A DNA stretch of 38,581 nucleotides from a virus. The position numbers and the translations under genes are program-made. Below are positions 24,018-31,331 of the stretch, one piece after another. The notes below the pieces were generated by a model. That model did no database searches. It was not told the DNA's origin and saw only the letters and a list, made by a program, of their open reading frames with translations. The stretch spans positions 1-38,581 of the IMG/VR virus record IMGVR_UViG_3300037202_000025. One strand, 5' to 3'. How positions within the stretch are numbered: position 1 is the stretch's first letter; the number at the start of each line of letters is the position of its first letter.

Positions 24018-26490
24018 TGAACGGATCATAAGACTTTTCGACGCTTTTCTCAAGGTCAGCGAATGGATCATAATTTGCTTTTATCGGCTGCGGACGCCTC
24101 ATTGCTGGCTTGACGGTGACCGGTTCTGCGAAGGTCATGATCGCTGCGTCGAACTCGTCGGGAGAGTATCCGATCTTGATCTTCACGTCTTCCTTCGGCT
24201 CCAGCAGGAACCTGTCCCGGTAAAACGTGTACGTGGTCTGCGTCAGTGCGGCCAACAGTTCGGGACATTCCGGTAGCCCGCCGCCTCGTTTGATCCACTC
24301 GACGAATTCGAACGCCATCTCGGCCCGCTTGTTGAAATAGCGCGACTTCTCGTGCGCCTCGCCGGCAAACTGCACGCCGATCGGGTCCCTGCCCATGTTG
24401 ACCAGCTGGTCGATCCAGCCGCCGCCGTAGCCGCCGGTCGCGTCGACGAAGCAGGCGTTTGCACCCCAATCGTCCCAGGTTCTTGCTACCCATCCCGCTC
24501 CTTGCGTGCTGTCGATGTTGCGCTTCTTGTCGAAGGGATACATCTGAATCCCTTCACGTTTGGCGAGCACGCTCGCGTCATCACCGAACCTGGCGACGTC
24601 GGCCGCGATGATCTTCGCCGCGGTGCCAATCTGGAACGGCCGGTAGAAGCGCTTCATCGCCTCACTGACCTCATCGGGCCCGATGAGCACGTTGATGCTG
24701 CTCGGTGGGAATTTTCCGAACACATTCACCAACACCCAGGGGTTGTCTTTGCCGTATTTCTCGATCTGCTGGCGCGCCCACTCGACCGAGATGCGCGGAC
24801 TCCGCTTGGGATCGTCCGGATCGCCTGTGATCTCGACGACGTACCAGAGCCTCTTTTCGGATGTGCAGGCCCGGTAAAGCGGGCCCGAGAGCATGGTCGG
24901 GTTGCCGGCTTGGACGATGTGACCCTCGATGCAGCTCGAGAGGGCCGCTTCGGCGCTCACCATAATCGCCTCTGGCATCGATCCGGATTCGTCGAGGATG
25001 AACAGGATGTAATCGGCGTGCAGCCCGGCCAGCGTGTCCGCCTGCTTGCTCGCGTCGGCCGACTGCGGCCATGTCCGGGCCGACATAAACCATTCTTCGG
25101 GCGCCGCGCGATAGCTAATGCGCTGTGCCGTCCATTCGAATGCCCGCTTGAGATATTCGTTTTTGTTCTGCCACTTCGCCATCTCGGTCCAGAAGTTGTC
25201 CTTGAGGTTCTGGCCGCTGATCGACGTTGCCGCGCACTTGGGCCGCGGCCTGGTCAGTAGGAAATTCCACGCGATCCATGCCTCTACCGTGGTGTTGTGT
25301 GTGACGATGAAGCTGTCGTCGGTGAGATAAAGGTGATCCGGGTGGTCAACCTCGATGCATAGGCAGTGCGCTTCGCCGTCCTTCTCGATGCTATCGATCT
25401 TTCGCGTCATGTACCGGATGGTTGAGGGTGCGCGCGCTGGGTCTGTCCATCGCGAGCGCCGATGCGGCACGCGGAACGGGTTGAACGGGAGCCTAACCGT
25501 TACTCGATAGCAATCCCGACCAACGATCTTCACTCGGTCCTTGTCGTAATAGAACGGCTTTTTAATCGCCTTCTTGCGGAACGCCACGCCGCCGAGCGAT
25601 CGCACTAGCCACACGACGTGATCCGCCAGTCTTTCTGAGGTGGTCCCGTATTCCATGTGGCCGTCACGATCAATGCCGCCGTCGGTATCCATGAGCCCGC
25701 ACATCAAATCGCGGCGCTGGTCAACACTGGCATGGCGATACTTGCTAGGGATAAACCGCTCGTACGAGTAGCGCGCTGCGAGTTGCATGTGGCGGAGATG
25801 CCCCACAATTCCATAGACGTTTACGATGCCTGCGCTCTCGCCACTCGTTTCGTAGCCGCGGCGCTGGATCTCCTGCTCGATCTCATTGGTTGGCTTCGTC
25901 GCGTATCTGCCAGTCTCACGCACGCCGTCACCAAGCCAAACTCCCAGCACATAAGGGTCGAGCGGCAAATCGGCATGTGGGAACTGCGCGGCACCTTGGC
26001 GCGGTATCTCGAAATGCCTGCCGGCCCAGCGGCCGTTCTTCTCCCGAACTCCGCGCTTGATGATCTCGTCGGTGGATAGGATCGACCATGTATCGTGCCG
26101 TCGTTCTGTCCGTCCGCGCACCTTCCATAGGTGCTCGCCGCATGCTCGTGTGGTCGATCCGTCGTCAAATGTAATTCTGTAAACTGGCAAGACGCCGCGA
26201 TTATAGACGCCGCGCACCGTGGTGATCGAACCGTCGCCGGCAAATATGCGGTCGCCCGGCTTGAGCATCCCCATCGATTGCTCGCCCCATGGCGTGTAGA
26301 TGCGCGTGTCGTGAGGTTGCGCTTTTCCCGGGCCTTTGCATGCCTTCATGGCGAGGCGCTGGCTGTGCGGGAAGGCCTCGAGCGCTTCTTCCTGCCACTT
26401 GTCCGGCTCTACGCCGAACATTTCGCGCACCATTTGGCTCGGATGCTCGCGCCAAACCTTGAGACGGTTGGCTATTTCCTTTTCTTTCAT
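23986..26490 (-). CDS. terL: Terminase large subunit with an in-frame intein
   Basis: The ATG at 26490 overlaps the upstream stop (ATGA) and gives 834 residues, of which 57-399 are an intein; the spliced protein would have 491, normal for the family. Walker A (CKGPGK-TT) is split by the intein after K56. Walker B with its catalytic Glu is YILFILDESG (about 494-503). The nuclease domain begins at IIAADVARFGDD (about 627), with later acidic residues in CFVDATGG and EFDAAIMTF. It packages DNA into the head through the portal. The last 20 residues appear to be a rewritten copy of the displaced tail at 23351-23425. Confidence 0.93.
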   Translation of the reverse strand: MKEKEIANRLKVWREHPSQMVREMFGVEPDKWQEEALEAFPHSQRLAMKACKGPGKAQPHDTRIYTPWGEQSMGMLKPGDRIFAGDGSITTVRGVYNRGVLPVYRITFDDGSTTRACGEHLWKVRGRTERRHDTWSILSTDEIIKRGVREKNGRWAGRHFEIPRQGAAQFPHADLPLDPYVLGVWLGDGVRETGRYATKPTNEIEQEIQRRGYETSGESAGIVNVYGIVGHLRHMQLAARYSYERFIPSKYRHASVDQRRDLMCGLMDTDGGIDRDGHMEYGTTSERLADHVVWLVRSLGGVAFRKKAIKKPFYYDKDRVKIVGRDCYRVTVRLPFNPFRVPHRRSRWTDPARAPSTIRYMTRKIDSIEKDGEAHCLCIEVDHPDHLYLTDDSFIVTHNTTVEAWIAWNFLLTRPRPKCAATSISGQNLKDNFWTEMAKWQNKNEYLKRAFEWTAQRISYRAAPEEWFMSARTWPQSADASKQADTLAGLHADYILFILDESGSMPEAIMVSAEAALSSCIEGHIVQAGNPTMLSGPLYRACTSEKRLWYVVEITGDPDDPKRSPRISVEWARQQIEKYGKDNPWVLVNVFGKFPPSSINVLIGPDEVSEAMKRFYRPFQIGTAAKIIAADVARFGDDASVLAKREGIQMYPFDKKRNIDSTQGAGWVARTWDDWGANACFVDATGGYGGGWIDQLVNMGRDPIGVQFAGEAHEKSRYFNKRAEMAFEFVEWIKRGGGLPECPELLAALTQTTYTFYRDRFLLEPKEDVKIKIGYSPDEFDAAIMTFAEPVTVKPAMRRPQPIKANYDPFADLEKSVEKSYDPFNETEGPRWGK
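25294..26322 (-). mobile_element. Intein with LAGLIDADG endonuclease in the terL Walker A motif
   Basis: 343 codons interrupt terL between K56 and T400. The first residue is Ala (AQPHDTRIYTPWGE), as in class-2 type inteins that lack Cys1. Block A/B features follow (MLKPGDRIFAGDGS, TTRACGEHLWKV). The endonuclease has two LAGLIDADG-like helices, YVLGVWLGDG and LMCGLMDTDG. The C-terminal end is HPDHLYLTDDSFIVTHN followed by Thr, the expected His-Asn plus Thr nucleophile. Removal restores GPGKTT exactly. Both splicing and endonuclease parts look intact. Confidence 0.93.
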
Positions 26491-26705
26491 CGAAGCAGCA
26501 GCGCCGGCGCCCACGTCGCCACCCAAACGAGCGCCGCGGCTATGCAGATCATCAATACCGGCCACGCGAGGTTCGTCGTCATCGTGAGGCGCGTCTCGCG
26601 CCACCACTTCTCGTGCTCGGCGCGATATGCCGCCTCCAGCCGTGATCGCTCTGGCTCGTCGTAAGCTAGCCAGTACGGCACTGTCGGTGGCGGCATGATC
26701 ATCAT
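26487..26705 (-). CDS. Small membrane protein, 72 aa
   Basis: It begins MMIMPPPTVPYWLAYDEPER, has a charged middle and ends in one membrane helix (WPVLMICIAAALVWVATWAP then ALLLR). Start and stop both overlap their neighbours as ATGA, which strongly supports the reading. Single-helix proteins of this kind can be holins, spanins or envelope modifiers, but the place in the packaging block does not decide this. No family is recognised. Confidence 0.65.
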   Translation of the reverse strand: MMIMPPPTVPYWLAYDEPERSRLEAAYRAEHEKWWRETRLTMTTNLAWPVLMICIAAALVWVATWAPALLLR

Positions 26706-27448
26706 CTATCGAACTTTCGCTCGTGTTCCATGCGATTCAGACACTCACGCGGCGTCTCGTCGTGATAGATCGTAAAGCCGCAGCCCACGGTCCCGCCCTT
26801 CCACGATCCCGTGCCTTCGCCAACCTCGGCGCTGAACTTGACGTCGATCGAGCGTCCGACGCGCCGTGGAAATGGCAGCCATGTGAACCAGCGCCAGCGG
26901 TGCTCCATCTCCGTGACGGTGACGGTGGCCTGGCGCTCCTGCACCTCGCCGCTGCGCAGGACGTAGCGATACGGATACGTCTCGCGCCACAGCATGTCGT
27001 CATGCACGGCATAGTAGCCGGACCACTTCCGCTTTCCGACCTGGGTCATGAAGTTCGGAGCGCTTTGGCGCCGGCGCCGACCGATCTCATCTAGCCATGT
27101 GCCGTCAGCGAGCAGGTGGCTTGTGCGGTACCATTCCCACGCCCAAGGGAAGTGGATGATCTTGCTGCGCCGGCCCCAATTCAGATGTGCGTCCTGGCGA
27201 TGAATCGAAATGCCCCAGCTCTCCATGCACTCGTGGGGGTCGCGGTGCCACCTCTGCAGCCACGGCAATTTAATGAAAAGGTTCGGCCAGCCGATCCGAA
27301 GATGAAGGCTGTAGTGGTCCTCGAACAGGCATAGCGCCACCGCAAGGCCGAGGCCCCCCGTTATCTCGGCCCAGGAGAAGCGCATCTCCCATCTGCCTCG
27401 CCTCCCGCGATCAAAGAACCGAAATCCGGTTAGTGCGGCGACGTTCAT
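26702..27448 (-). CDS. Conserved-type phage hypothetical protein, 248 aa
   Basis: A Trp/Arg-rich protein. A short hydrophobic run near residue 30 (GGLGLAVALCLF) precedes a region of EDHYSLHLRIGWPNLFIKLP and WGISIHRQDAHLNWGRRSKI. The second half has TYPYRYVLRSGEVQERQATV and EMEHRWRWFTWLPFPRR. Proteins of this type recur beside terminase genes in similar phages, but I cannot name a function. It is coupled on both sides by overlaps. It has no HNH, nuclease or kinase motif. Confidence 0.7.
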   Translation of the reverse strand: MNVAALTGFRFFDRGRRGRWEMRFSWAEITGGLGLAVALCLFEDHYSLHLRIGWPNLFIKLPWLQRWHRDPHECMESWGISIHRQDAHLNWGRRSKIIHFPWAWEWYRTSHLLADGTWLDEIGRRRRQSAPNFMTQVGKRKWSGYYAVHDDMLWRETYPYRYVLRSGEVQERQATVTVTEMEHRWRWFTWLPFPRRVGRSIDVKFSAEVGEGTGSWKGGTVGCGFTIYHDETPRECLNRMEHERKFDR

Positions 27449-27618
27449 GTTCTTGGCTCCGTGAATTTCACCGTGGCCAGCGTGATCGGCCGCGGAGCGT
27501 GGCCGCCCTTCTTGAGGGAGCCGGCTAAGTTATACCGGCTGCTCGCTTGGCTTGTGCCTCGGCGGATAAGTCTAATCTTTGGGTCTGTGTTTTGACCGTT
27601 GGGTTTGTTCTTGCTCAC
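27445..27618 (-). CDS. Small basic protein, 57 aa, GTG start
   Basis: A GTG at 27618 overlaps the previous stop as GTGA, with GGAG 8 nt upstream; the TGA stop overlaps the next ATG. The product begins MSKNKPNGQNTDPKIRLIRR, is basic throughout and has no recognised domain. Overlaps on both sides and a ribosome site make it credible despite its length. Confidence 0.65.
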   Translation of the reverse strand: MSKNKPNGQNTDPKIRLIRRGTSQASSRYNLAGSLKKGGHAPRPITLATVKFTEPRT

Positions 27619-27824
27619 TGCTGCGTCTCCACGATCTTGCGCTTAAAAATGAACTGGACGTGAAGCATGTTGCCGACCATGGCAGCTCCGCCCATCGTGA
27701 CGAGCTCCCAGCCATCGAGGCCACGCTTGTTGAAGTCGGCCTGCATGTCCTCCTCGCTATAAGGCACATTGCCGAGCACCAGCTTCTTCTTTGTCTCGAC
27801 GAGGTATTCGAAGCGGTCGATCAC
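27615..27824 (-). CDS. DUF4177-like small protein, 69 aa
   Basis: A GTG start overlaps the preceding stop (GTGA). The sequence FEYLVETKKKLVLGN, then DFNKRGLDGWELVTM, then LHVQFIFKRKI has the layout of DUF4177 proteins: an N-terminal strand, the 'GWELV' signature and a closing strand. The role of this family is unknown. It lies within a chain of small coupled genes between the small and large terminase genes. Confidence 0.75.
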   Translation of the reverse strand: MIDRFEYLVETKKKLVLGNVPYSEEDMQADFNKRGLDGWELVTMGGAAMVGNMLHVQFIFKRKIVETQQ

Positions 27825-28000
27825 TGTTTCTTTTCTTCCTCGTCAGGCAGTTTGGTCCAACAATCGAATCGCTGCACCGAATATCTTCCGAGCGCATCAG
27901 TCCCGAGATTAAACTCGACCTTAATGCCTTGCTCCAGCGCGATGTTCAGTTGGTTGACGAGGCTGTAGAGATCATCGCGGATCTCTTTCTGGATGGTCAT
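27821..28000 (-). CDS. Small hypothetical protein, 59 aa
   Basis: The ATG at 28000 overlaps the previous stop (ATGA) and has GGAGG 10 nt upstream. The product starts MTIQKEIRDDLYSLVNQLNI, continues with EFNLGTDALGRYSVQRFDCW and ends in an acidic/basic tail (DEEEKKQ). It may be one helix packed on a small sheet. No family is recognised. Its TGA overlaps the next GTG. Confidence 0.65.
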   Translation of the reverse strand: MTIQKEIRDDLYSLVNQLNIALEQGIKVEFNLGTDALGRYSVQRFDCWTKLPDEEEKKQ

Positions 28001-28320
28001 TTCGGTGGATCCTCCGGCTTGGCCTTCTTGCCGGCTTGGTAGCTCAGATGCACGAGATCCTCGAGCGAGAGGCCACCTTCGCTACCGAAGGATTTCCCGT
28101 CAGTAACCTTGGCGTGGACATAAGGCGCGGCTGCGCGCGCCATCTCGTCTCTGCGCTTAGTCGGGATGCTATTCTTCCGCATGATCCGCAACATATACTC
28201 CAACGGAGTTTCCCCGCCCTCCACCGCTCGAACAACTGCGCTTTTAGCCACGGCTGAGGTAGCTCTGCGCTTGTTTGGTGTGCCCTTCTGGCGGCCTCCT
28301 GTTTTGATACCCGGTGCCAT
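27997..28320 (-). CDS. Putative small terminase subunit
   Basis: 107 residues. The start MAPGIKTGGRQKGTPNKRRA is the DUF5681-type GGRxKGTPNK signature. A helical region follows (TPLEYMLRIMRKNSIPTKRR) with DEMARAAAPYVHAKV. Proteins of this pattern commonly precede terL in phages and are annotated as small terminase or DNA-binding packaging proteins. It is the first gene of the packaging block, 48 bp downstream of a plausible promoter. The end may contact TerL. The assignment rests on pattern and position. Confidence 0.65.
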   Translation of the reverse strand: MAPGIKTGGRQKGTPNKRRATSAVAKSAVVRAVEGGETPLEYMLRIMRKNSIPTKRRDEMARAAAPYVHAKVTDGKSFGSEGGLSLEDLVHLSYQAGKKAKPEDPPK

Positions 28321-28367
28321 TCTATTTCTCGGTCTATTTATTCTAACTTTGTTAACTTCTCTGTCTA

Positions 28368-28396
28368 ATAGTACGCCCGAACTCTGGAGGGTTCAA
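28368..28396 (-). promoter_or_regulatory. Candidate sigma-70-type promoter for the packaging/head block
   Basis: On the minus strand TTGAAC (28396-28391) and TACTAT (28373-28368) are separated by 17 bp, in an AT-rich gap between the 211-aa gene and the small terminase gene. Each hexamer matches the consensus at four of six positions. The downstream leader of about 40 nt is AT-rich. This is the only gap in the region wide enough for a promoter. Confidence 0.4.
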
Positions 28397-28408
28397 ATCA
28401 TGCAAAAG

Positions 28409-29044
28409 TCACGTCCGCTCGGTCTTGTTCAAACTATCGCCCGGCCATCGCGATTCGATGGGAAAGTTCGTCTCGATTGCGGCTGCCGGCTGTGCGGGTG
28501 TTGTTGCGTAATCCATAGCGGCCCGGAGATGGTGGAATCCGGGCTCGGGCGTCTCTGCGCCATCCACGCCTGCGATGCCGTCTTGCGCACAATCGCCCAT
28601 GAAGCATCGGCGCTCGTCAGTCTCGCGCTGTTCGTTGGCATGGTTGCGGTCTGGGCGGTGGTGATCGGCGGGTAATGGGATCCCGCGATAAATGGCCGGC
28701 CCCGGTTCTGCACGCAATGCCCAATCAGCCCAGTCTTTGTCCTCTTGGGTCAGTTTTGGGGGATGGTACTCGGCGGATAGCATCTGCAGCCGGATCGTGC
28801 GCATCACGGTGCCGGCCGCCATGTCGAAGATGGCTGGACTAGAGCGCAGGACCGTCTCGAGGTCCTGCTCGTTGATGTCGGGGCAGACGTCGTGCGCGGT
28901 GTGGACGAATAGGTGCCACATCGCCTGCTCGAGCGTCTCTGTTGGGGTTTGCTCGTTCATATCTTTCGCAGCTTCAAGGCCAAATACACCATAGATGGCG
29001 TCATACACACCATGAATATTTGCCAGTACGTCATTGGGTGTCAT
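28409..29044 (-). CDS. Hypothetical protein, 211 aa
   Basis: The N-terminal 125 residues look like a real folded protein: LANIHGVYDAIYGVFGLEAA, then LEQAMWHLFVHTAHDVCPDI, then QEDKDWADWALRAEPGPAIY. The last 80 residues are polar and less convincing, and other frames on both strands overlap them. The start overlaps the winged-helix gene by 14 nt, with GGAGAGGAG directly before it. No family is recognised. The 3' third may be non-coding or belong to another small gene. Confidence 0.55.
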   Translation of the reverse strand: MTPNDVLANIHGVYDAIYGVFGLEAAKDMNEQTPTETLEQAMWHLFVHTAHDVCPDINEQDLETVLRSSPAIFDMAAGTVMRTIRLQMLSAEYHPPKLTQEDKDWADWALRAEPGPAIYRGIPLPADHHRPDRNHANEQRETDERRCFMGDCAQDGIAGVDGAETPEPGFHHLRAAMDYATTPAQPAAAIETNFPIESRWPGDSLNKTERT

Positions 29045-29390
29045 CTCCTCTCCGGTTTGGGTGTCTGAGGTAAATCAGCAGTGCATCTCCGATCACCGAT
29101 CCTGGCGTGCGGCCGGAGCGTTTGCAGAAGCCATCCATCTCCCGCCTGATCGAATCCGGTATATCCCACGGGCCGTCGATAAGTTCGATTGCTTGGCGCC
29201 TGTATGGCTGGCGCTTTATGTGGCCTCGTTCCTCGAGGCATTTGAGTAAACGATGCGGGGTGGTCTTGCTGACGGCGCCGAGGTGATCCGCCATCTCGCG
29301 CAAGCTCGGCATCCTGGAGTTTTCCTCTAGGAACCTCCGCAAGAATACCATCAGCACTTTCTGGCGATCGGTGATTGAAGTAGCACTCAT
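29031..29390 (-). CDS. LexA-type winged-helix regulator lacking the peptidase domain
   Basis: 119 residues. Residues 5-65 match the LexA DNA-binding domain: ITDRQKVLMVFLRRFLEENS, then MPSLREMADHLGAVSKTTPH, then RLLKCLEERGHIKRQ. The C-terminal 50 residues have no LexA peptidase motif, so it is not cleaved in the RecA-dependent way. It is probably a transcription factor of the early or middle block. Start and stop overlap the neighbours. Confidence 0.8.
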   Translation of the reverse strand: MSATSITDRQKVLMVFLRRFLEENSRMPSLREMADHLGAVSKTTPHRLLKCLEERGHIKRQPYRRQAIELIDGPWDIPDSIRREMDGFCKRSGRTPGSVIGDALLIYLRHPNRRGDDTQ

Positions 29391-29722
29391 GGCAGGCTCA
29401 GATTAAGCGGCCCATGCAATTCGAGGTGGCAGGGGCGGCAGACCCACTCAACATCGAGTGGCCTGCTATAATCGGCATGGTGCATTTCAACGTCGGTGCA
29501 GCCGCACGCGCATGATTGCGGCATTAGTTTGCCGCGCCGCTTATAGACGCCGGCATAGCTGCGCGCGTTGTCCTTGTATCGCTGTTCTGGCGTCAAGGGA
29601 TGCGAGGGTCGCCAGCCGCGCATATAGGCCGCGTGGCACTTCAGGCAGTACCGCTGGTCGCGTCCAATGTTGTCGCCACCGCAGCGCGAACACGGCCGGC
29701 TCACTGTGGTTGCTTTGTTCAT
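29387..29722 (-). CDS. Zinc-binding HNH-like protein, 111 aa
   Basis: The ATG at 29722 overlaps the previous stop (ATGA); a longer frame is unlikely. Two CxxC pairs near the start (CSRCGG, YCLKCH) are followed by basic residues, and a second set SCACGCTDVEMHHADYSRP ends with VEWVCRPCHLELHG. The HH and H residues with the Cys pairs resemble a compact HNH/zinc-finger fold. This type recurs in phages and may be a nuclease or a DNA-binding zinc protein. Confidence 0.65.
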   Translation of the reverse strand: MNKATTVSRPCSRCGGDNIGRDQRYCLKCHAAYMRGWRPSHPLTPEQRYKDNARSYAGVYKRRGKLMPQSCACGCTDVEMHHADYSRPLDVEWVCRPCHLELHGPLNLSLP

Positions 29723-29820
29723 GGCAGCACCAAGCCAAACCACCACGCCAGGATAAACGGCGATACCAAAACGGCGACGAAAGCAAAGACCGCGACGATT
29801 GCCCAGTCCTTGGTTTTCAT
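29719..29820 (-). CDS. Single-helix membrane peptide, 33 aa
   Basis: MKTKDWAIVAVFAFVAVLVS then PFILAWWFGLVLP: a short basic start and one long hydrophobic helix with aromatic ends. GAAGG lies at a good distance, and both ends overlap neighbours as ATGA. Such peptides are often missed; this one is credible because of the overlaps. A membrane role is likely, the function unknown. Confidence 0.6.
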   Translation of the reverse strand: MKTKDWAIVAVFAFVAVLVSPFILAWWFGLVLP

Positions 29821-30011
29821 GATTTCGGGGCCTTCTCTGCTTGTCGGCGATACCATGTGCGCCGCGACATTCCAGCCGCGAGCCACGGCTTCCTGGCCTC
29901 GATTGTTTTGTCGCGATCCTCGAGCCGAGCGCGCCCTTTGTGGGCCGACGCCCTTCCCTCCCGCAATGCGCGGATTTGGTCTTGCTTGGGTGTGGTGGTG
30001 GGCTTGCTCAT
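29817..30011 (-). CDS. Small HTH-containing protein, 64 aa
   Basis: The ATG at 30011 begins MSKPTTTPKQDQIRALREGR; a longer TTG-started frame to 30092 would run through two stem-loops and is less likely. The C-terminal half, RKPWLAAGMSRRTWYRRQAE, has the helix-turn-helix look of resolvase or sigma-like DNA-binding ends. It leads the small coupled gene group (29.0-30.0 kb) and lies just downstream of an inverted repeat, so it may regulate itself. Confidence 0.6.
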   Translation of the reverse strand: MSKPTTTPKQDQIRALREGRASAHKGRARLEDRDKTIEARKPWLAAGMSRRTWYRRQAEKAPKS

Positions 30012-30049
30012 TGGCACCGATTTGGCACAATTCGGCACGCCCGTCAATT

Positions 30050-30067
30050 CCCCTTTTTTAGAAGGGG
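30050..30067. repeat. Short inverted repeat, CCCCTT/AAGGGG
   Basis: CCCCTT (30050-30055) and AAGGGG (30062-30067) flank a 6-nt loop, in the gap before the 64-aa HTH gene. Either a weak terminator for the leftward transcript or part of an operator. The following sequence lacks a clear T run on the minus strand. Confidence 0.4.
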
Positions 30068-30083
30068 CACCGTTCGCCCCCAC

Positions 30084-30125
30084 CGCGGTCAACTGGGGCC
30101 AGGGAGGACAACTCCGTTGACCGCG
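30084..30125. promoter_or_regulatory. 10-bp perfect inverted repeat, candidate operator
   Basis: CGCGGTCAAC (30084-30093) and GTTGACCGCG (30116-30125) are exact inverted copies with 22 bp between, in the 213-bp non-coding gap 30012-30224 upstream of the HTH/LexA-type gene group. The spacing places the half-site centres 32 bp apart, about three helical turns. The gap holds no other gene I can support. Confidence 0.45.
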
Positions 30126-30224
30126 AATGGGGACGTTCGGCCGAGGATCGGCCTTGTGCCTGGTGTGACGCGGATCTGGAGGATTCGATCCACCCGGCAG
30201 ACGCCGTCAGTCGACCTGCGGAGC

Positions 30225-30464
30225 CTATACGGAATTATCTGGTTTGTCTTCTATGCGCTGGAACGTGAGTTCGATGGTGCTGCCCGGCTTGAGATCGACC
30301 GGGCATTTGGCGCCAAAGCAGAACGTGCCGCTGGTGGTCGTGAGAAACCATCCCTTCGATTTCTCGTCAAAGGTGGAGTCGGGGCCCACTCCCGATACCC
30401 AGAACTTGTCGTAGCGCTTCTCAACGTTGAGGACGCGGGTGGTGGCGATGTATTGGATGGTCAT
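30225..30464 (-). CDS. Hypothetical protein, 79 aa
   Basis: The ATG overlaps the methyltransferase stop (ATGA). The sequence is beta-like: MTIQYIATTRVLNVEKRYDK, then GWFLTTTSGTFCFGAKCPVD, then PGSTIELTFQRIED. It may be a small OB-type or SH3-like fold; no family is recognised. It is the last gene before a 213-bp gap and so probably ends a transcript unit with the methyltransferase. Confidence 0.65.
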   Translation of the reverse strand: MTIQYIATTRVLNVEKRYDKFWVSGVGPDSTFDEKSKGWFLTTTSGTFCFGAKCPVDLKPGSTIELTFQRIEDKPDNSV

Positions 30465-31312
30465 GGTTTAAAGGTAACTCCTATATGACGACTGAGTGGC
30501 AACGGTATCTTGGCGATCATGGCAGAGGCCATCTTGCGGCCATTGGATTTGGAACCATGACGACGCTGCAAAGAGCAGTTGTCGCCAGCCCCAAACCAGT
30601 CGTTCCCGTTTTTCGTGCCGTGCTCGGCGGGATTGGTCCAATGCCCCTTCGTTCGGTGAGGAACTCCTTTTCGGCCATCAGGGTTCTGCCCCTTCCCGCT
30701 AGTCGTATTGTGGGCGATGTTGAACCACGATCCGCCCGTGTTTTTGATATGCCGGTCAACGCTCTCCGATTGGAACGAACGGCCGCTGCCGTCAAACCTA
30801 AAGCCGGGGACTTTGGAGCCCTTAAAGGTGATTGGCATCAGCGCCGGCACATCGCCCCACAGATAGAACGATCCAAAGTTCCAGCGGGCACGCCCCACCC
30901 ACGGCTGTGCGCCGCGCACGTTTTCGACCACCAACGGGATAATCCGACCGGCAGCGAACGATGCTTCCTTCTGAATGCGGAAGCATTGGTCGAACAGCCG
31001 ATTGAGCGCGGCCAATTTCTTGCCGCTCGTGTCCTCTCGGATAGCCTTTGCCTTTGCCTTTGCCAAAGACCACGGCATCGCCATATAGCTGTATTCTTGG
31101 CACGGAGGCGAGGCGACGATCAGCGCAGCATCCTTGAATTGAGAGCCATGCAACGTGCAAACGTCTTGGACGACAAGCTGCGCCGGATAGCGATGCTCGC
31201 CATAGACGTGCCGTTTAATGTCGAAGCCGATCACGTCATAGCCTTCGGCCAGTAGGCCGTCGGTCCAGCCGCCGAGGCCACAGAAAAGATCAATCGCGAG
31301 CGGTCTGTTCAT
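30461..31312 (-). CDS. DNA cytosine-C5 methyltransferase
   Basis: 283 residues. Motif I is DLFCGLGGW (8-16), binding S-adenosylmethionine. Motif IV with the catalytic Cys is SPPCQEYS (Cys71), and motif VI is VVENVRG (128-134). A motif X-like end is AKIPLPLSRHIG. The target-recognition region is short, compared with 320-400 residues for typical bacterial enzymes, as in many phage enzymes. It probably protects phage DNA from host restriction. The ribosome site is AAGGAAGG. A repeat-rich gap of 132 bp lies upstream. Confidence 0.9.
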   Translation of the reverse strand: MNRPLAIDLFCGLGGWTDGLLAEGYDVIGFDIKRHVYGEHRYPAQLVVQDVCTLHGSQFKDAALIVASPPCQEYSYMAMPWSLAKAKAKAIREDTSGKKLAALNRLFDQCFRIQKEASFAAGRIIPLVVENVRGAQPWVGRARWNFGSFYLWGDVPALMPITFKGSKVPGFRFDGSGRSFQSESVDRHIKNTGGSWFNIAHNTTSGKGQNPDGRKGVPHRTKGHWTNPAEHGTKNGNDWFGAGDNCSLQRRHGSKSNGRKMASAMIAKIPLPLSRHIGVTFKP

Positions 31313-31331
31313 CTCGGCCTTCCTTTTGATG

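Noticed and set aside
24352-25260. A 302-codon plus-strand frame inside terL
   Set aside because: Antisense to conserved terminase motifs; composition typical of a shadow frame.
28400-28675. A Cys-rich plus-strand frame overlapping the 211-aa gene
   Set aside because: No ribosome site and it opposes the coupled leftward genes; I keep the minus-strand gene but with lowered confidence for its 3' part.
30170-30200. Possible tRNA T-arm (GGATTCGATCC) in the gap at 30.2 kb
   Set aside because: The flanking bases do not pair as a T stem, and no acceptor or anticodon arm can be drawn.
30485-31255. A 256-codon plus-strand frame opposite the methyltransferase
   Set aside because: The minus-strand product has clear C5-methyltransferase motifs; the plus frame has none.
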